Shown here piece after piece: positions 24,439 to 33,390 of a DNA stretch of 64,000 nucleotides; within the stretch, counting starts at the first letter, position 1, and each line of letters begins with the position of its first letter. Source of the stretch: Prosthecochloris ethylica (GTDB lineage Bacteria; Bacteroidota; Chlorobiia; Chlorobiales; Chlorobiaceae); NCBI RefSeq assembly GCF_015234275.1, contig NZ_JADGII010000005.1; one strand, written 5' to 3'. The position numbers were made by a program, and so were the translations under genes. The notes below the pieces were generated by a model. It worked only from the letters and a program-made list of their open reading frames with translations. It was not told the origin of the DNA and ran no database searches.

Positions 24439-24463
24439 CCATCAAGATACCGGTACTACATTT

Positions 24464-25435
24464 ATGCGCACAACATCCACTCATCCGGAAACGCTGCCGG
24501 ACCAGGACAGCATCATGTCACAATGGAGCACCAGTACAGGGCCTCCACTCGTGAGCATCTGTTCCAATACCTATAACCACGAACAGTTCATCGAAGATGC
24601 GCTGAGAGGTTTTTTAATCCAGGACACCGATTTCCCGTTTGAAATCATCGTTCGTGACGACGCATCAACCGATGGCACTGCCGGGATCATACGCAGCTAC
24701 CAGAAACGCTACCCCCTGCTGATAAGAGGGATCTATGAAAAAGAAAACCAGTATGCCAAATGCATTCCGCCGACAACACGTATCTTCCCGAAAGCCAGGG
24801 GGAAATACATTGCCTTCTGCGATGGAGACGACAGCTGGACCGATCCTCATAAACTGCAAATCCAGTTCGACTACCTCGAAAATCATCCCGGCATCGTTAT
24901 CAGCGGACACCCGGCAATCAGTGTAGACCGGCAGGGAAAAGAAATTCCATCCGCACAGGCATCGGGCCGGACGGTCCAGTGCGTCACCGGTGAACAGCTT
25001 ATCCGGGGTGACGGCTACATGCAGTCACTGAGCTGGATGTTCAGAAACGTCGAGCTGGACAACGCACCTGAACGCAGAATGGTGAGAAACGGCGACAGGT
25101 TCATTCTGTCACTTCTCGGGCACTACGGCGGCAGCCACTATCACACCGACATTCAACCAGGAAGATACCGTGTCCATGAAGGTGGCGTCTGGTCAATGCT
25201 CTCACAGAAGAACAGAATGGAAGCGCATATCAACACCTGGTACTGGATGTACCGCTACTATGCACGAACCGGCCAACAAGCCTATGCAGACCATTACTGG
25301 AGGAAATTTTTACAGGTGGTCTTCCTGCGGTCCAGCTCGAAAGAGCTGACAGAGCGCTATCTTCGCAAGATCGGCCTGCCCCGAAAACTGGTATCGGCCA
25401 TCATGAACATCCTTGCTGTCCTTGTCCGGAGATAA
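24464..25435 (+). CDS. Family 2 glycosyltransferase
   Basis: A 323-residue GT-A glycosyltransferase: PLVSICSNTYNHEQFIEDAL, EIIVRDDASTDGTAGI (nucleotide-sugar Asp) and KYIAFCDGDDSWTD (metal-binding DxD). It has no strong membrane segment except a weak hydrophobic C-terminus. ATG 24515 (MSQWSTSTG) is a possible later start. It should add a sugar in surface polysaccharide assembly, together with its neighbours. Confidence 0.9.
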   Translation: MRTTSTHPETLPDQDSIMSQWSTSTGPPLVSICSNTYNHEQFIEDALRGFLIQDTDFPFEIIVRDDASTDGTAGIIRSYQKRYPLLIRGIYEKENQYAKCIPPTTRIFPKARGKYIAFCDGDDSWTDPHKLQIQFDYLENHPGIVISGHPAISVDRQGKEIPSAQASGRTVQCVTGEQLIRGDGYMQSLSWMFRNVELDNAPERRMVRNGDRFILSLLGHYGGSHYHTDIQPGRYRVHEGGVWSMLSQKNRMEAHINTWYWMYRYYARTGQQAYADHYWRKFLQVVFLRSSSKELTERYLRKIGLPRKLVSAIMNILAVLVRR

Positions 25436-25480
25436 CCCCGGAGCACGGAACGGGAGACTCCATACCATCAACGCAACACC

Positions 25481-26167
25481 ATGAACATGAAAGATAACGA
25501 CAACACGGTACTCAATGTACTCGGATGCGTACCAAGCCTGCTCAACATCCTGTTCGAGCTTGCCTGTGAATCGCGCAGCATCAGGAATTTCGACATCCTG
25601 CTCAATATCCCTGTCGACATCAGCGACGAATTTATGCCATCAGCAGACTGGCAGGTAACGACTATCCCCGTCTACGACCGGCATGACCACATTCCTGAAA
25701 GTGATCTGTTCGCATTCTCCGTCGTCGGCACTCAATCCAAGGAGATTGTCTACAACTTCTTCAGGCAGCTCTACAGGCTCGAAACCTGCCAGTTCATGAA
25801 CCTCATTCATCCGTCATCATATATCTCCAGGTCTGTCACGCTGGACCATGGATTACAGGTCGAACCCCTGAGCGTCGTATCCTCATGCACGACACTGGAA
25901 TTCGGGATCAATGTCAAAAGAGGCTGCAATATCGGACATCACTGCACAATCGGAAGATTTTCAACAATCAACCCGGGTGTCACGATCAGCAGTCATGTGC
26001 ACGTAGGAAACAATACCATGATCGGTTCAGGAACAACCGTCAAAGACGGCATACACATCGGACAGAACACCATTATCGGGGCAGGCAGCGTAGTGGTCAG
26101 GGATATTCCCGACAATGTCATCGCATTCGGAAACCCATGCCGGCCACAAAAACCGAATCAGCGATAA
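25481..26167 (+). CDS. NeuD-like sugar O/N-acyltransferase (left-handed beta helix)
   Basis: A 228-residue protein with an N-terminal Rossmann-like part and a hexapeptide beta helix from about 105 on (VKRGCNIGHHCTIGRFSTI, VHVGNNTMIGSGTTV, IHIGQNTIIGAGSVV, FGNPCR ending). This is the architecture of NeuD/PglD-type acetyltransferases acting on nucleotide amino sugars. With the DegT aminotransferase three genes upstream, acylation of a new amino group is the simplest reading. Confidence 0.85.
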   Translation: MNMKDNDNTVLNVLGCVPSLLNILFELACESRSIRNFDILLNIPVDISDEFMPSADWQVTTIPVYDRHDHIPESDLFAFSVVGTQSKEIVYNFFRQLYRLETCQFMNLIHPSSYISRSVTLDHGLQVEPLSVVSSCTTLEFGINVKRGCNIGHHCTIGRFSTINPGVTISSHVHVGNNTMIGSGTTVKDGIHIGQNTIIGAGSVVVRDIPDNVIAFGNPCRPQKPNQR

Positions 26168-26175
26168 AACCCGTG

Positions 26176-27036
26176 CTATACCTCTCGTCCGTAGTGCCCG
26201 AACCCCTTGTGTAAACCGAGTGTCGATCTCAGCGCGGCTGAAGACATCACACGGCGTTCATGCACCTGAGCCAGGAGATGAATGCGATCGAGCAGTTCTG
26301 CATTGGTTGCAGGACAGGAACGACGAGTGTCGAACCAGATATTATCCTCGATACCCACCCTCACGCCGCCCCCCGCAGCGACAGCCATCGCATTGACCGT
26401 AAACTGTGCCTGGCCGATCCCTCCCAGGCTCCAGAACGAATCCGGCGGCAAATCACGAATCATCATGCCGAGATGCAGCAGGTCAGCCTGGGCACCGGCT
26501 ATGTTTCCGAACAGAAGGTTGAAATAATGGGGAGGAGTCAACACCCCTTTCCCTGCAAGATATTTGGCATAATTGATCATTCCGACATCAAAAGCCTCCA
26601 GTTCGGGAAGAATGCCGCGCTTATCCATTTCTGCAGCCAGTGAAAGGACGGTATCGGGAGTGTTCACGCTTGCATCACGCGCAAAGTTGAGTGAACTCAG
26701 TGTAAGGCTTCCCATATCAGGTTTCAGCGCTCCGTCGAGACGGAGCGGCTCCGCCCGATGACGAACATCTCGTACATTCCTGCCACTCAGTGAAACACAG
26801 ATAATCAGTTCAGGAGCAAATGAACGGATCCCTTCGATAATCCGTCCGTACAGCTCTGAACTCGACGTCGGCTGGCCCGACTGTTCATCCCTTGCGTGAA
26901 GATGAACAATGGTTATTCCCTTTTCGACTGCCTGGTGAACGTCTTCTACAATTTCCGCAACCGTAACGGGAACATACGGAGTCATTGTCTTGTCGGGGAC
27001 CATCCCCGTAGGAGTGAAATTGATGATAAGATCCAT
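26176..27036 (-). CDS. BKACE-family (DUF849) beta-keto acid cleavage enzyme
   Basis: A 286-residue TIM-barrel protein of the 3-keto-5-aminohexanoate cleavage (Kce/BKACE) family: INFTPTGM, TIVHLHARDEQSGQP (Zn-binding His pair), CVSLSGRN, GSLTLSSLNF, FWSLGGIGQ and VRVGIEDNIWFD. The family condenses a beta-keto acid with acetyl-CoA and splits the product. ATG 27036 gives the canonical start. It converges on the sugar cluster with an 8-nt gap. The natural keto acid is not predictable by eye. Confidence 0.88.
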   Translation of the reverse strand: MDLIINFTPTGMVPDKTMTPYVPVTVAEIVEDVHQAVEKGITIVHLHARDEQSGQPTSSSELYGRIIEGIRSFAPELIICVSLSGRNVRDVRHRAEPLRLDGALKPDMGSLTLSSLNFARDASVNTPDTVLSLAAEMDKRGILPELEAFDVGMINYAKYLAGKGVLTPPHYFNLLFGNIAGAQADLLHLGMMIRDLPPDSFWSLGGIGQAQFTVNAMAVAAGGGVRVGIEDNIWFDTRRSCPATNAELLDRIHLLAQVHERRVMSSAALRSTLGLHKGFGHYGREV

Positions 27037-27209
27037 GATCTCATTGATAACGACAGTGAACACGTAACGATATCATCGTAAAGTAACCAAATAGCCCGTA
27101 CAATCCACGCAGGACCGCCGCCAGACTGGCTGTTTCAACACCCTGTCACATCACGGCAAATTTATTGTACATTCAAACAACTGACCTACAACTCAAAACA
27201 CGCTGAAGC

Positions 27210-27458
27210 ATGGCAAGAACATACGAAGTCGGTAACGACTATTTTCGCGAAAAGGTGATCGCCGCCATATTTGCCGGCTACCGCACCATCGAAAAACCCG
27301 TATCGGTCACCGTCCACCCCGAACTGATGGAGCGAATACGCAAGGACTTCAAAAACAAAGTCGTTGCCCCGAAAAAACTCGGCGACACAGAACTCTTCTT
27401 CGGCCTCCCGGTCATCGAAGACCCGACAAAAGCCAGAGACCACATCGCCGTCAACTGA
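27210..27458 (+). CDS. Small hypothetical protein (82 aa)
   Basis: An 82-residue soluble, basic protein (MARTYEVGNDYFREKVIAAI...) without signal peptide or known motif. Codon use fits the neighbours. Its stop codon abuts the first copy of the 34-nt direct repeat. Family unknown to me. Confidence 0.55.
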   Translation: MARTYEVGNDYFREKVIAAIFAGYRTIEKPVSVTVHPELMERIRKDFKNKVVAPKKLGDTELFFGLPVIEDPTKARDHIAVN

Positions 27459-27497
27459 AAAAAAAGAGGGGACGTAGTACAATAAGCGAAAACGTCG
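27459..27497 (+). repeat. Direct repeat copy 1 (34 nt exact, 39 with one mismatch)
   Basis: A run of A followed by GAGGGGACGTAGTACAATAA and GCGAAAA, then CGTCG. The same sequence recurs at 28495-28533 in the same orientation. The two copies bracket the outer membrane protein gene and its terminator. Confidence 0.9.
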
Positions 27498-27636
27498 TCG
27501 ACAGGCTGCAGCACCTGCTCCGCTTACTGTATCAGGAGATCCGGAGAACATTCCGTTTCTGCGTATGCGCTTACAACTGGATAAGTTCAGGTTGACAGGT
27601 GCGATTACCTGTCCATGAAAGGTCCTAAATAAAAAA

Positions 27637-27671
27637 GCCGCCCAGAAAATTAACAGGGCGGCTTTTTTTTT
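27637..27671 (-). terminator. Bidirectional terminator of the outer membrane protein gene
   Basis: GCCGCCC (27637-27643) and GGGCGGC (27656-27662), flanked by six A on the left and nine T on the right, so it can act on both strands. It lies 19 nt beyond the stop of the minus-strand barrel gene. Confidence 0.88.
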
Positions 27672-27689
27672 GATCACTTCACAGGAATC

Positions 27690-28385
27690 TTACAGAGCTA
27701 CGCGAAGTCCAAGCATTGCGCTGTGGCTTGCCATATCGACGTTATGAGCCGGTCCTCCCGGAGCCAGTGCAAACTCAGCGATATCGAAGTAGCGATAACG
27801 CGCATCAACCATGATATCGTCCGCCACAGGAAGTGCTACACCGGCACCGATCTGGTAAGCAAACGAAGTCTGATTCTTGTTTTTGAGATACCACTGGTCC
27901 ATACCCTCAATGCCGTTATCCTCATAATCCTCAGCAGCGCTGCCGCACAAGGTTGCCTCATCGAAGGAGACACGGACACCACCTACGCCGACAAACGGGT
28001 AGACTTCAACATTTCCAAGGGAGATGTCGTAGGCGACATTGACCATCAGAGAGGTAATGTCAACGTCTCCGACACCTTCATATGACTCTTCGTCATAATA
28101 ACTGTATACAGACTCGATATCTCCAGACTGGTAGCCGAGTTCACCTTCAACGCGGATATCGCCGAAATCGTATCCTGCTGCACCGATTACCGACAATCCT
28201 GAGCCATAGGATATGTCTACTCCACCACAGTCTTCAATGTCTTCAAGGTTGTGTGGCCTGTTCTCAGAATCACTGAGCCACGAGATACCAACATTACCGC
28301 TTACATACGCGTTGCCGCTGAAGCCAGGCGTTGACCACATGACTGCAGCCACAAAAACCATAATGAGAGAGAGTGTCTTTTTCAT
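27690..28385 (-). CDS. Outer membrane beta-barrel protein (opacity/OmpA-N-like)
   Basis: A 231-residue protein with signal peptide (MKKTLSLIMVFVAAVMWSTPGFS) and an eight-strand barrel pattern: GNAYVSGNVGISWL, SVIGAAGYDFGDIRVEGELGY, YPFVGVGGVRVSF, FAYQIGAGVALPVADDIMVDARYRYFD and a terminal LGLRVAL strand. Acidic surface loops dominate. This is the opacity-protein/OmpW-sized porin-like family. It is the only gene between two copies of a 34-nt direct repeat, which suggests a mobile or exchangeable cassette. Confidence 0.88.
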   Translation of the reverse strand: MKKTLSLIMVFVAAVMWSTPGFSGNAYVSGNVGISWLSDSENRPHNLEDIEDCGGVDISYGSGLSVIGAAGYDFGDIRVEGELGYQSGDIESVYSYYDEESYEGVGDVDITSLMVNVAYDISLGNVEVYPFVGVGGVRVSFDEATLCGSAAEDYEDNGIEGMDQWYLKNKNQTSFAYQIGAGVALPVADDIMVDARYRYFDIAEFALAPGGPAHNVDMASHSAMLGLRVAL

Positions 28386-28494
28386 TTCTTTCTGTCGTTA
28401 GGTGTTCAGAAAAAGTGTTGCTTGCACCATACATATAACAGGCAGCCATATGATATGATTAACCTCAAATTTAAGGCATTGAGTTTTATTTATC

Positions 28495-28533
28495 AAAAAA
28501 AGAGGGGACGTAGTACAATAAGCGAAAAAGTCG
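28495..28533 (+). repeat. Direct repeat copy 2
   Basis: Second copy of the repeat at 27459-27497, same orientation, 1036 nt away. It lies in the 3' flank of mnmE. Confidence 0.9.
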
Positions 28534-28557
28534 CCGGAGAGCGGTTCCGGCACAACG

Positions 28558-29979
28558 TCACTTTCCGATGCAGAACCGATCGAAGATCATGTTGAGCACC
28601 TCCTCGTTGACGACGCGGCCGGTGATTTCGCCGATGTAGTCGAGGGCGGAACGGAGTTCGAAAGCGACGAGTTCGGTTTCTTCCCGGGCGTCGATGAGTT
28701 CACGGGCGTTCTGCAGGGCATCCTGGGCGTTACGGAGGGCCTCGTAGTGGCGCATGCTGGTAACGAGCACGCTGGCGTCATGCAGTTTGTCGAGGTCCCG
28801 GGTCATCGCATTCATCTCCTCCCTGAGCCCGGCAAGCCCATCTTCCTGCAGGGCTGAAATACCGAGCACAGCACACCCGCACGCGCTCCGGATCGCCTCC
28901 ATACGCTCAGGGGCTTCGAGGATCCGGTCGATTTTGTTGGCCACGACCAGCAGCTTCGTTCCGGGATACTCAGCGCTGATACGGCTGATCGTGGGAATCT
29001 CCTCATCCACGTCATCTTCGCTGATATCGATCATATAGAGGATCAGGTCGGCTCCGGCGATTTTTTCGTAACTGCGGCGGATGCCTTCATGCTCGATCTC
29101 CTCGACAGCTTCACGCAGCCCGGCGGTATCGGTGAGGCGGAACATGGTGTTGCGGTAGATGAAACACTCTTCGATGTAGTCACGGGTGGTACCGGGCATG
29201 TGGCTGACGATAGCACGCTCTTCGCCGAGCAGGGCGTTGAGCAGCGTGGACTTGCCGGCGTTGGGCCGCCCGATGATAGCCGTGGCCACCCCTTCACTGA
29301 GCAGCCTGCCGTGCTGGTAGGAATCGACAAGCTCGGTCACTTCGCGCTGGAGAGCGTCAACCTGCTCCGAAAGCTCGTCACGACTCTGGAATTCGACATC
29401 CTCCTCGCTGAAATCCAGTTCGAGCTCCAGCATGGCACGGGACTGCAGAAGACGGTCACGCAGCTCGCTGAGCCGGCCGGAGAGCGAGCCCTTCATCTGG
29501 TTCACTGCCGTGCGGTAAGCTGACTCCGAGCGGGCATGGATCATTTCGCCGATGGCTTCTGCCTGCAGGAGATCGATACGGCCGTTGAGAAACGCGCGCC
29601 GCGTGAACTCCCCCGGCTCGGCAAGCCTGCAGCCATTGTCGAGCAGGAGTTTCAGAACGTGTTTCGTGACAACCGGCCCACCGTGACAGGTTATCTCGAC
29701 CATGTTTTCCATCGTGAACGAATTGGGGGCACGAAACACCAGAACGATCACCTCGTCCACAAGGGAGTCGCCGTCATACAGACGGCCGAAATGCGCGGTA
29801 TACCCCGGCGACTCGGCAAGGGGACGTTCAGGCTCCCTCGCCTTGCTGAACACACGGTCCGCAATATCGAACACCCCGCTGCCGCTCATGCGGACAACGG
29901 CAAGCGCTCCCACCCCGACGGGAGTGGCAATGGCGACTATCGGTTCGCCTTCAGAGGGCGCGGCATCTGATCTGGTCAT
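28558..29979 (-). CDS. mnmE: tRNA modification GTPase MnmE
   Basis: A 473-residue protein with the N-terminal folate-binding domain (IVAIATPVGVGALAVVRMSG), GTPase motifs GRPNAGKSTLLNALLG (G1), DTAG (G3) and NKID (G4), and the invariant C-terminal FCIGK with catalytic Cys. With MnmG it installs the cmnm5 group on wobble U34 of several tRNAs. Length matches the family. Its ATG is 18 nt from the SDR gene's end on the same strand. Confidence 0.96.
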   Translation of the reverse strand: MTRSDAAPSEGEPIVAIATPVGVGALAVVRMSGSGVFDIADRVFSKAREPERPLAESPGYTAHFGRLYDGDSLVDEVIVLVFRAPNSFTMENMVEITCHGGPVVTKHVLKLLLDNGCRLAEPGEFTRRAFLNGRIDLLQAEAIGEMIHARSESAYRTAVNQMKGSLSGRLSELRDRLLQSRAMLELELDFSEEDVEFQSRDELSEQVDALQREVTELVDSYQHGRLLSEGVATAIIGRPNAGKSTLLNALLGEERAIVSHMPGTTRDYIEECFIYRNTMFRLTDTAGLREAVEEIEHEGIRRSYEKIAGADLILYMIDISEDDVDEEIPTISRISAEYPGTKLLVVANKIDRILEAPERMEAIRSACGCAVLGISALQEDGLAGLREEMNAMTRDLDKLHDASVLVTSMRHYEALRNAQDALQNARELIDAREETELVAFELRSALDYIGEITGRVVNEEVLNMIFDRFCIGK

Positions 29980-29997
29980 AACGATCCTGTCTTGTAT

Positions 29998-30675
29998 TTA
30001 CAACGGTCGCAGAACAAGCTGGTCCGGCAGTATATCGTCCGGGAGTTCGATCAGGGAAAGGATCGCACGGGCGACATCCTCCGTCCTCATGAGCTTTTTG
30101 GGTTCTATACCGGTGTGCTGGAAAAATTCCGTAGCCGTAGACCCCGGGTTGATACTGCAGACGCGGATCCCCTCACCACGAAGTTCTTCCCGCAGCGATT
30201 CGGAAAATCCGTTGAGCGCGAACTTGGAGGCGCAGTATGCCGAACCGTTCGCAAACCCCCGCTTGCCTGCAATGGAGGAGATATTGACAATGGTACCGCG
30301 CTTGCGCTCCTTCATGCCCGGCACGACCCGGCGGGTGCAGAGAAACGGCGCCGTCAGGTTGGTCGCGAGCAGCCGCTGCCATTCATCGGGATCAAGCGTT
30401 TCGACACTGCCGAACAGACCGAAACCGGCATTGTTCACCAAGAGGTCCACCGCCCTGTGCCGCTTGAGCACCGTATCGAAGGCACGGTCGACTGCCAGGC
30501 GATCTGTCACATCGGTCTGCAGCCAGCTGATTCGAGGGTGATCATGCGGAACCGGTCGCCGGCACAGTCCGTAGACCTCTGCGCCCTCGGCGGCCATCAA
30601 CCGGCAGAGTTCCAGGCCGATCCCGGAACTTGCCCCGGTTACTACAGCTATGCACTCCTTGATAATCATCGTCAT
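29998..30675 (-). CDS. Short-chain dehydrogenase/reductase (classical SDR)
   Basis: A 225-residue classical SDR: VVTGASSGIGLELCRLM (cofactor loop), NNAGFG, ISSIAGKRG with the catalytic Ser, and YCASKFAL with the YxxxK pair. It probably reduces a small carbonyl substrate using NADP(H), as suggested by Arg in LCRRP. It lies upstream of mnmE on the same strand. Substrate unknown. Confidence 0.9.
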   Translation of the reverse strand: MTMIIKECIAVVTGASSGIGLELCRLMAAEGAEVYGLCRRPVPHDHPRISWLQTDVTDRLAVDRAFDTVLKRHRAVDLLVNNAGFGLFGSVETLDPDEWQRLLATNLTAPFLCTRRVVPGMKERKRGTIVNISSIAGKRGFANGSAYCASKFALNGFSESLREELRGEGIRVCSINPGSTATEFFQHTGIEPKKLMRTEDVARAILSLIELPDDILPDQLVLRPL

Positions 30676-30797
30676 CTCCCGGTATCAATTGATTGTTGAT
30701 TCCTGGAGGAAAAGTACAGAAAAAGAGGGAGAAATATTAACTTTGCCACCGCAGTGACGAAACCCTGAGGGAAACCAAAAAACCTGAACAGCAAGCC

Positions 30798-31619
30798 ATG
30801 GACGCCCAGGAAAAGAGAACGATCGCAGAGCTGCGTGACGAGGTCGCATCAAACCCCGGCAGTACACTTCATGAAAAGTTCGAACGGGTCATCAACCTGG
30901 TGAAGGTCCTTCGCTCGGAGTGCCCCTGGGACCGGAAACAGACCCCGTCGTCACTGGCGCACCTGCTGCTTGAAGAGAGCTACGAGCTGGTGCACGCGAT
31001 CGACGAGGACGATGACCACGAACTCAAAAAGGAGCTCGGCGACCTGTTTCTGCATGTCACGTTCCAGGCGCTTCTGGCCGAAGAAGCCGGCAGGTTCCGT
31101 TTTCCTGACGTGTTCGACGCGCTCTGCAACAAGCTCATCAGCCGCCATCCTCATGTGTTCGCCGAAACACCTGCAGACAGCGAACAGGAGGTGCTGAAAA
31201 ACTGGGAGTCGCTGAAACTCAAGGAAAAAGGCCGACGAGGACTGCTGGACGGGGTCCCCAACGCCATGTCGGAGCTGCTGAGAGCTTACCGTGTCCAGAA
31301 AAAGGTCGCCGGTGTCGGCTTCGACTGGGACACCTCCGACGGTGTGCTCGACAAGCTTGTCGAAGAAATCGCCGAACTGCGCGACGCCTCGACGCCTGAA
31401 GAACAGGAAGCGGAATTCGGCGACCTGCTCTTTACGATCGTCAATTTCAGCCGACACCTGCACACCAATCCCGAAGACGCCCTGCGAAAGGCAACCAACA
31501 GGTTCATGCACCGTTTCAACCTGGTCGAGCAGATGGTCCGGCAGTCCGGCAGAAACTGGCGGGAGTTCAGCCCGGACGAACTGGATGAATTTTGGGAACG
31601 GGCCAAAAACCAGAGATAA
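30798..31619 (+). CDS. mazG: Nucleoside triphosphate pyrophosphohydrolase MazG
   Basis: A 273-residue protein with two MazG domains: the first has LRSECPWDRKQTPSSLAHLL and EESYELVHAI..ELGDLFLHV (Mg-binding Glu/Asp), the second KVAGVGFDW and VEEIAEL..EFGDLLFTIVN. It hydrolyses NTPs to NMP and pyrophosphate and removes aberrant nucleotides. Length and domain order are canonical. Confidence 0.95.
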   Translation: MDAQEKRTIAELRDEVASNPGSTLHEKFERVINLVKVLRSECPWDRKQTPSSLAHLLLEESYELVHAIDEDDDHELKKELGDLFLHVTFQALLAEEAGRFRFPDVFDALCNKLISRHPHVFAETPADSEQEVLKNWESLKLKEKGRRGLLDGVPNAMSELLRAYRVQKKVAGVGFDWDTSDGVLDKLVEEIAELRDASTPEEQEAEFGDLLFTIVNFSRHLHTNPEDALRKATNRFMHRFNLVEQMVRQSGRNWREFSPDELDEFWERAKNQR

Positions 31620-31710
31620 CCCGTATATTGATGGCAGGAGCCGCCTGAACCCTTTTGCCGAGTGTTCCGGGTACTCCATGTTCCCCCAGGAACACGAAAA
31701 CCCTACGGCC

Positions 31711-33390
31711 ATGACACACTGCCATCGATCCGACCCGCAATACCGCTCGCCCTCAGCGCGACGTATGACAGCAGGAATCTTCCTTGCCGTGCTCGTCACC
31801 ACACTCTTCCTGCCCTTCGCACTGCAGGGTCAGCAGCTCGAACTGCTGCCCCGCCTGTCAACGCCACAGCAACGCCTACTCCCCCCGTCGCGGACCAGCG
31901 TACGCATCTGGGACGGACGCGGCGAACGGGGAAAGGAGCACTTCCAGTGCCTCGAAAACGTGCGCATTTCCCTGCCGTCAACAGAAAAAATGAGGCAGTG
32001 GTGGATCCTCTGGTCAACCGGGGAAACCGGCTTTTCACGCGCCATCTGCCAGTTGTCGATGTTTCCGTTCCCGGAAACCGTCGACAACTGGAGATCTCCC
32101 CCGGGACTGCTGCACAGCGAACCTATCGGCACGATCTCCGGAACCGGCGACCAACAGCTCTTTGCGATCAACCTTGCTGCCCTCCTGCCGAAAGGTGAAA
32201 AAGCTTCACCGCAGCAAACCGTTTCACCCGGCTCGTTTTCACTCTCCGCCCGCAATCCCCGGTTTACAGAGAAACCGAAAGCGACGTTACAGCTCAAACA
32301 ACGCCCCGTACTCGAGCAGAAGCCTCATTTAGCAATGCATCTTACCAGCATCAGGCCTCGCGCATTCTCGTTTTACGTCCGCATCATCACGCTCAACAGC
32401 AACGGAGAACTGGCTGCCCAGCCATCCAGACCAGCCGTGCTCCACCTCAGCACTCCTGGCCCGTCGAATGTCACATGGTATGGCGACCCGTCACGTGATG
32501 CCTATGAACACCAGGAGCCGCATGCCCCAACCGTCAGGATTGATGGCTATGAACCATTCCGCCCGTGGCAGAGCGACTGGAGCCGCCACTTCATTGTCAC
32601 CAGAGACATGCCGCTCCTCGGCTACGAGAAAGGGGAACGGATATTCATCCCCCGCGATGACGGCTCGAAAAGCGGCTGGGAGGCCGTGACCGATGCCCTG
32701 GGCAATCTTGCGGGATTCGTTGCAGACAGCATCAGCAGGGTTGGCGACGCCTACAACAGCCTGAAACAGAAAGCACTGGACCTTGCCATCTCACTGGCAA
32801 AAAATACCGTGGGATGCGGCAGCACCTGCCAGCAGGCGTTTTCGTTCGGACTCGATTACGGCCTTGCCGCCATGGGCATGCCTCCGTCGATCCCTGATTT
32901 CGAAGCCATGATGAGCATGGGCAAAGACTACCTGGTGGCGGAAATCGCGTCAGAAGTCTCTCCCTACCTTTCGGAAAAAGAGGTGTCCAGGGCTATCGAT
33001 TATTTCGAATCAGAAGTACGCAACACGGCAGATCATGGAAAAAGCGGTAACGAGTGGCTGAAGCTGGATCCCGATTTCCAGTACCGTGACGCTATCCTGA
33101 CTCTGGCGGTCACCAACCCGACAGCGAAAACGACAGACAGGATCAGTTGCAGAATCAGCCAGTTTCACGAGGTCTTCGACTTTCCCATGGAACCGAAAGA
33201 CTACTACATCTCCATCCCCCCTCTCAAGCCGGGACAGTCGATGCAGATACCGGTCATGCTCAGGCCGAACAACATCCAGTGCAATAATGGCAAGGGGATG
33301 CTGATGAACGAATGGAACGCGCTGATGAAGAAAGGAGTCCTGCTCCGGGTCTACCCGGGCAGCAACGAACAGATTATTGTCAGCCAGTGA
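31711..33390 (+). CDS. Large secreted protein of unknown function (about 559 aa)
   Basis: A long frame downstream of mazG with an Arg-rich N-terminus and signal-like hydrophobic segment (RRMTAGIFLAVLVTTLFLPFALQG). Starts at 31678, 31711 and 31765 are all in frame and none has a good Shine-Dalgarno; I use 31711. The mature part has a Trp/Arg-rich first half (MRQWWILWSTGE), a central helical region with CGSTCQQAFSFG and a C-terminal beta-rich part (ILTLAVTNPTAKTTDRISCRI). I recognise no domain. A periplasmic or surface location is likely. It abuts the convergent esterase gene with no gap. Confidence 0.65.
   Translation: MTHCHRSDPQYRSPSARRMTAGIFLAVLVTTLFLPFALQGQQLELLPRLSTPQQRLLPPSRTSVRIWDGRGERGKEHFQCLENVRISLPSTEKMRQWWILWSTGETGFSRAICQLSMFPFPETVDNWRSPPGLLHSEPIGTISGTGDQQLFAINLAALLPKGEKASPQQTVSPGSFSLSARNPRFTEKPKATLQLKQRPVLEQKPHLAMHLTSIRPRAFSFYVRIITLNSNGELAAQPSRPAVLHLSTPGPSNVTWYGDPSRDAYEHQEPHAPTVRIDGYEPFRPWQSDWSRHFIVTRDMPLLGYEKGERIFIPRDDGSKSGWEAVTDALGNLAGFVADSISRVGDAYNSLKQKALDLAISLAKNTVGCGSTCQQAFSFGLDYGLAAMGMPPSIPDFEAMMSMGKDYLVAEIASEVSPYLSEKEVSRAIDYFESEVRNTADHGKSGNEWLKLDPDFQYRDAILTLAVTNPTAKTTDRISCRISQFHEVFDFPMEPKDYYISIPPLKPGQSMQIPVMLRPNNIQCNNGKGMLMNEWNALMKKGVLLRVYPGSNEQIIVSQ

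Noticed and set aside
28495..28533. Insertion-sequence ends around the outer membrane protein gene
   Set aside because: The repeats are direct, not inverted, no transposase remnant lies between them, and no target-site duplication was seen.
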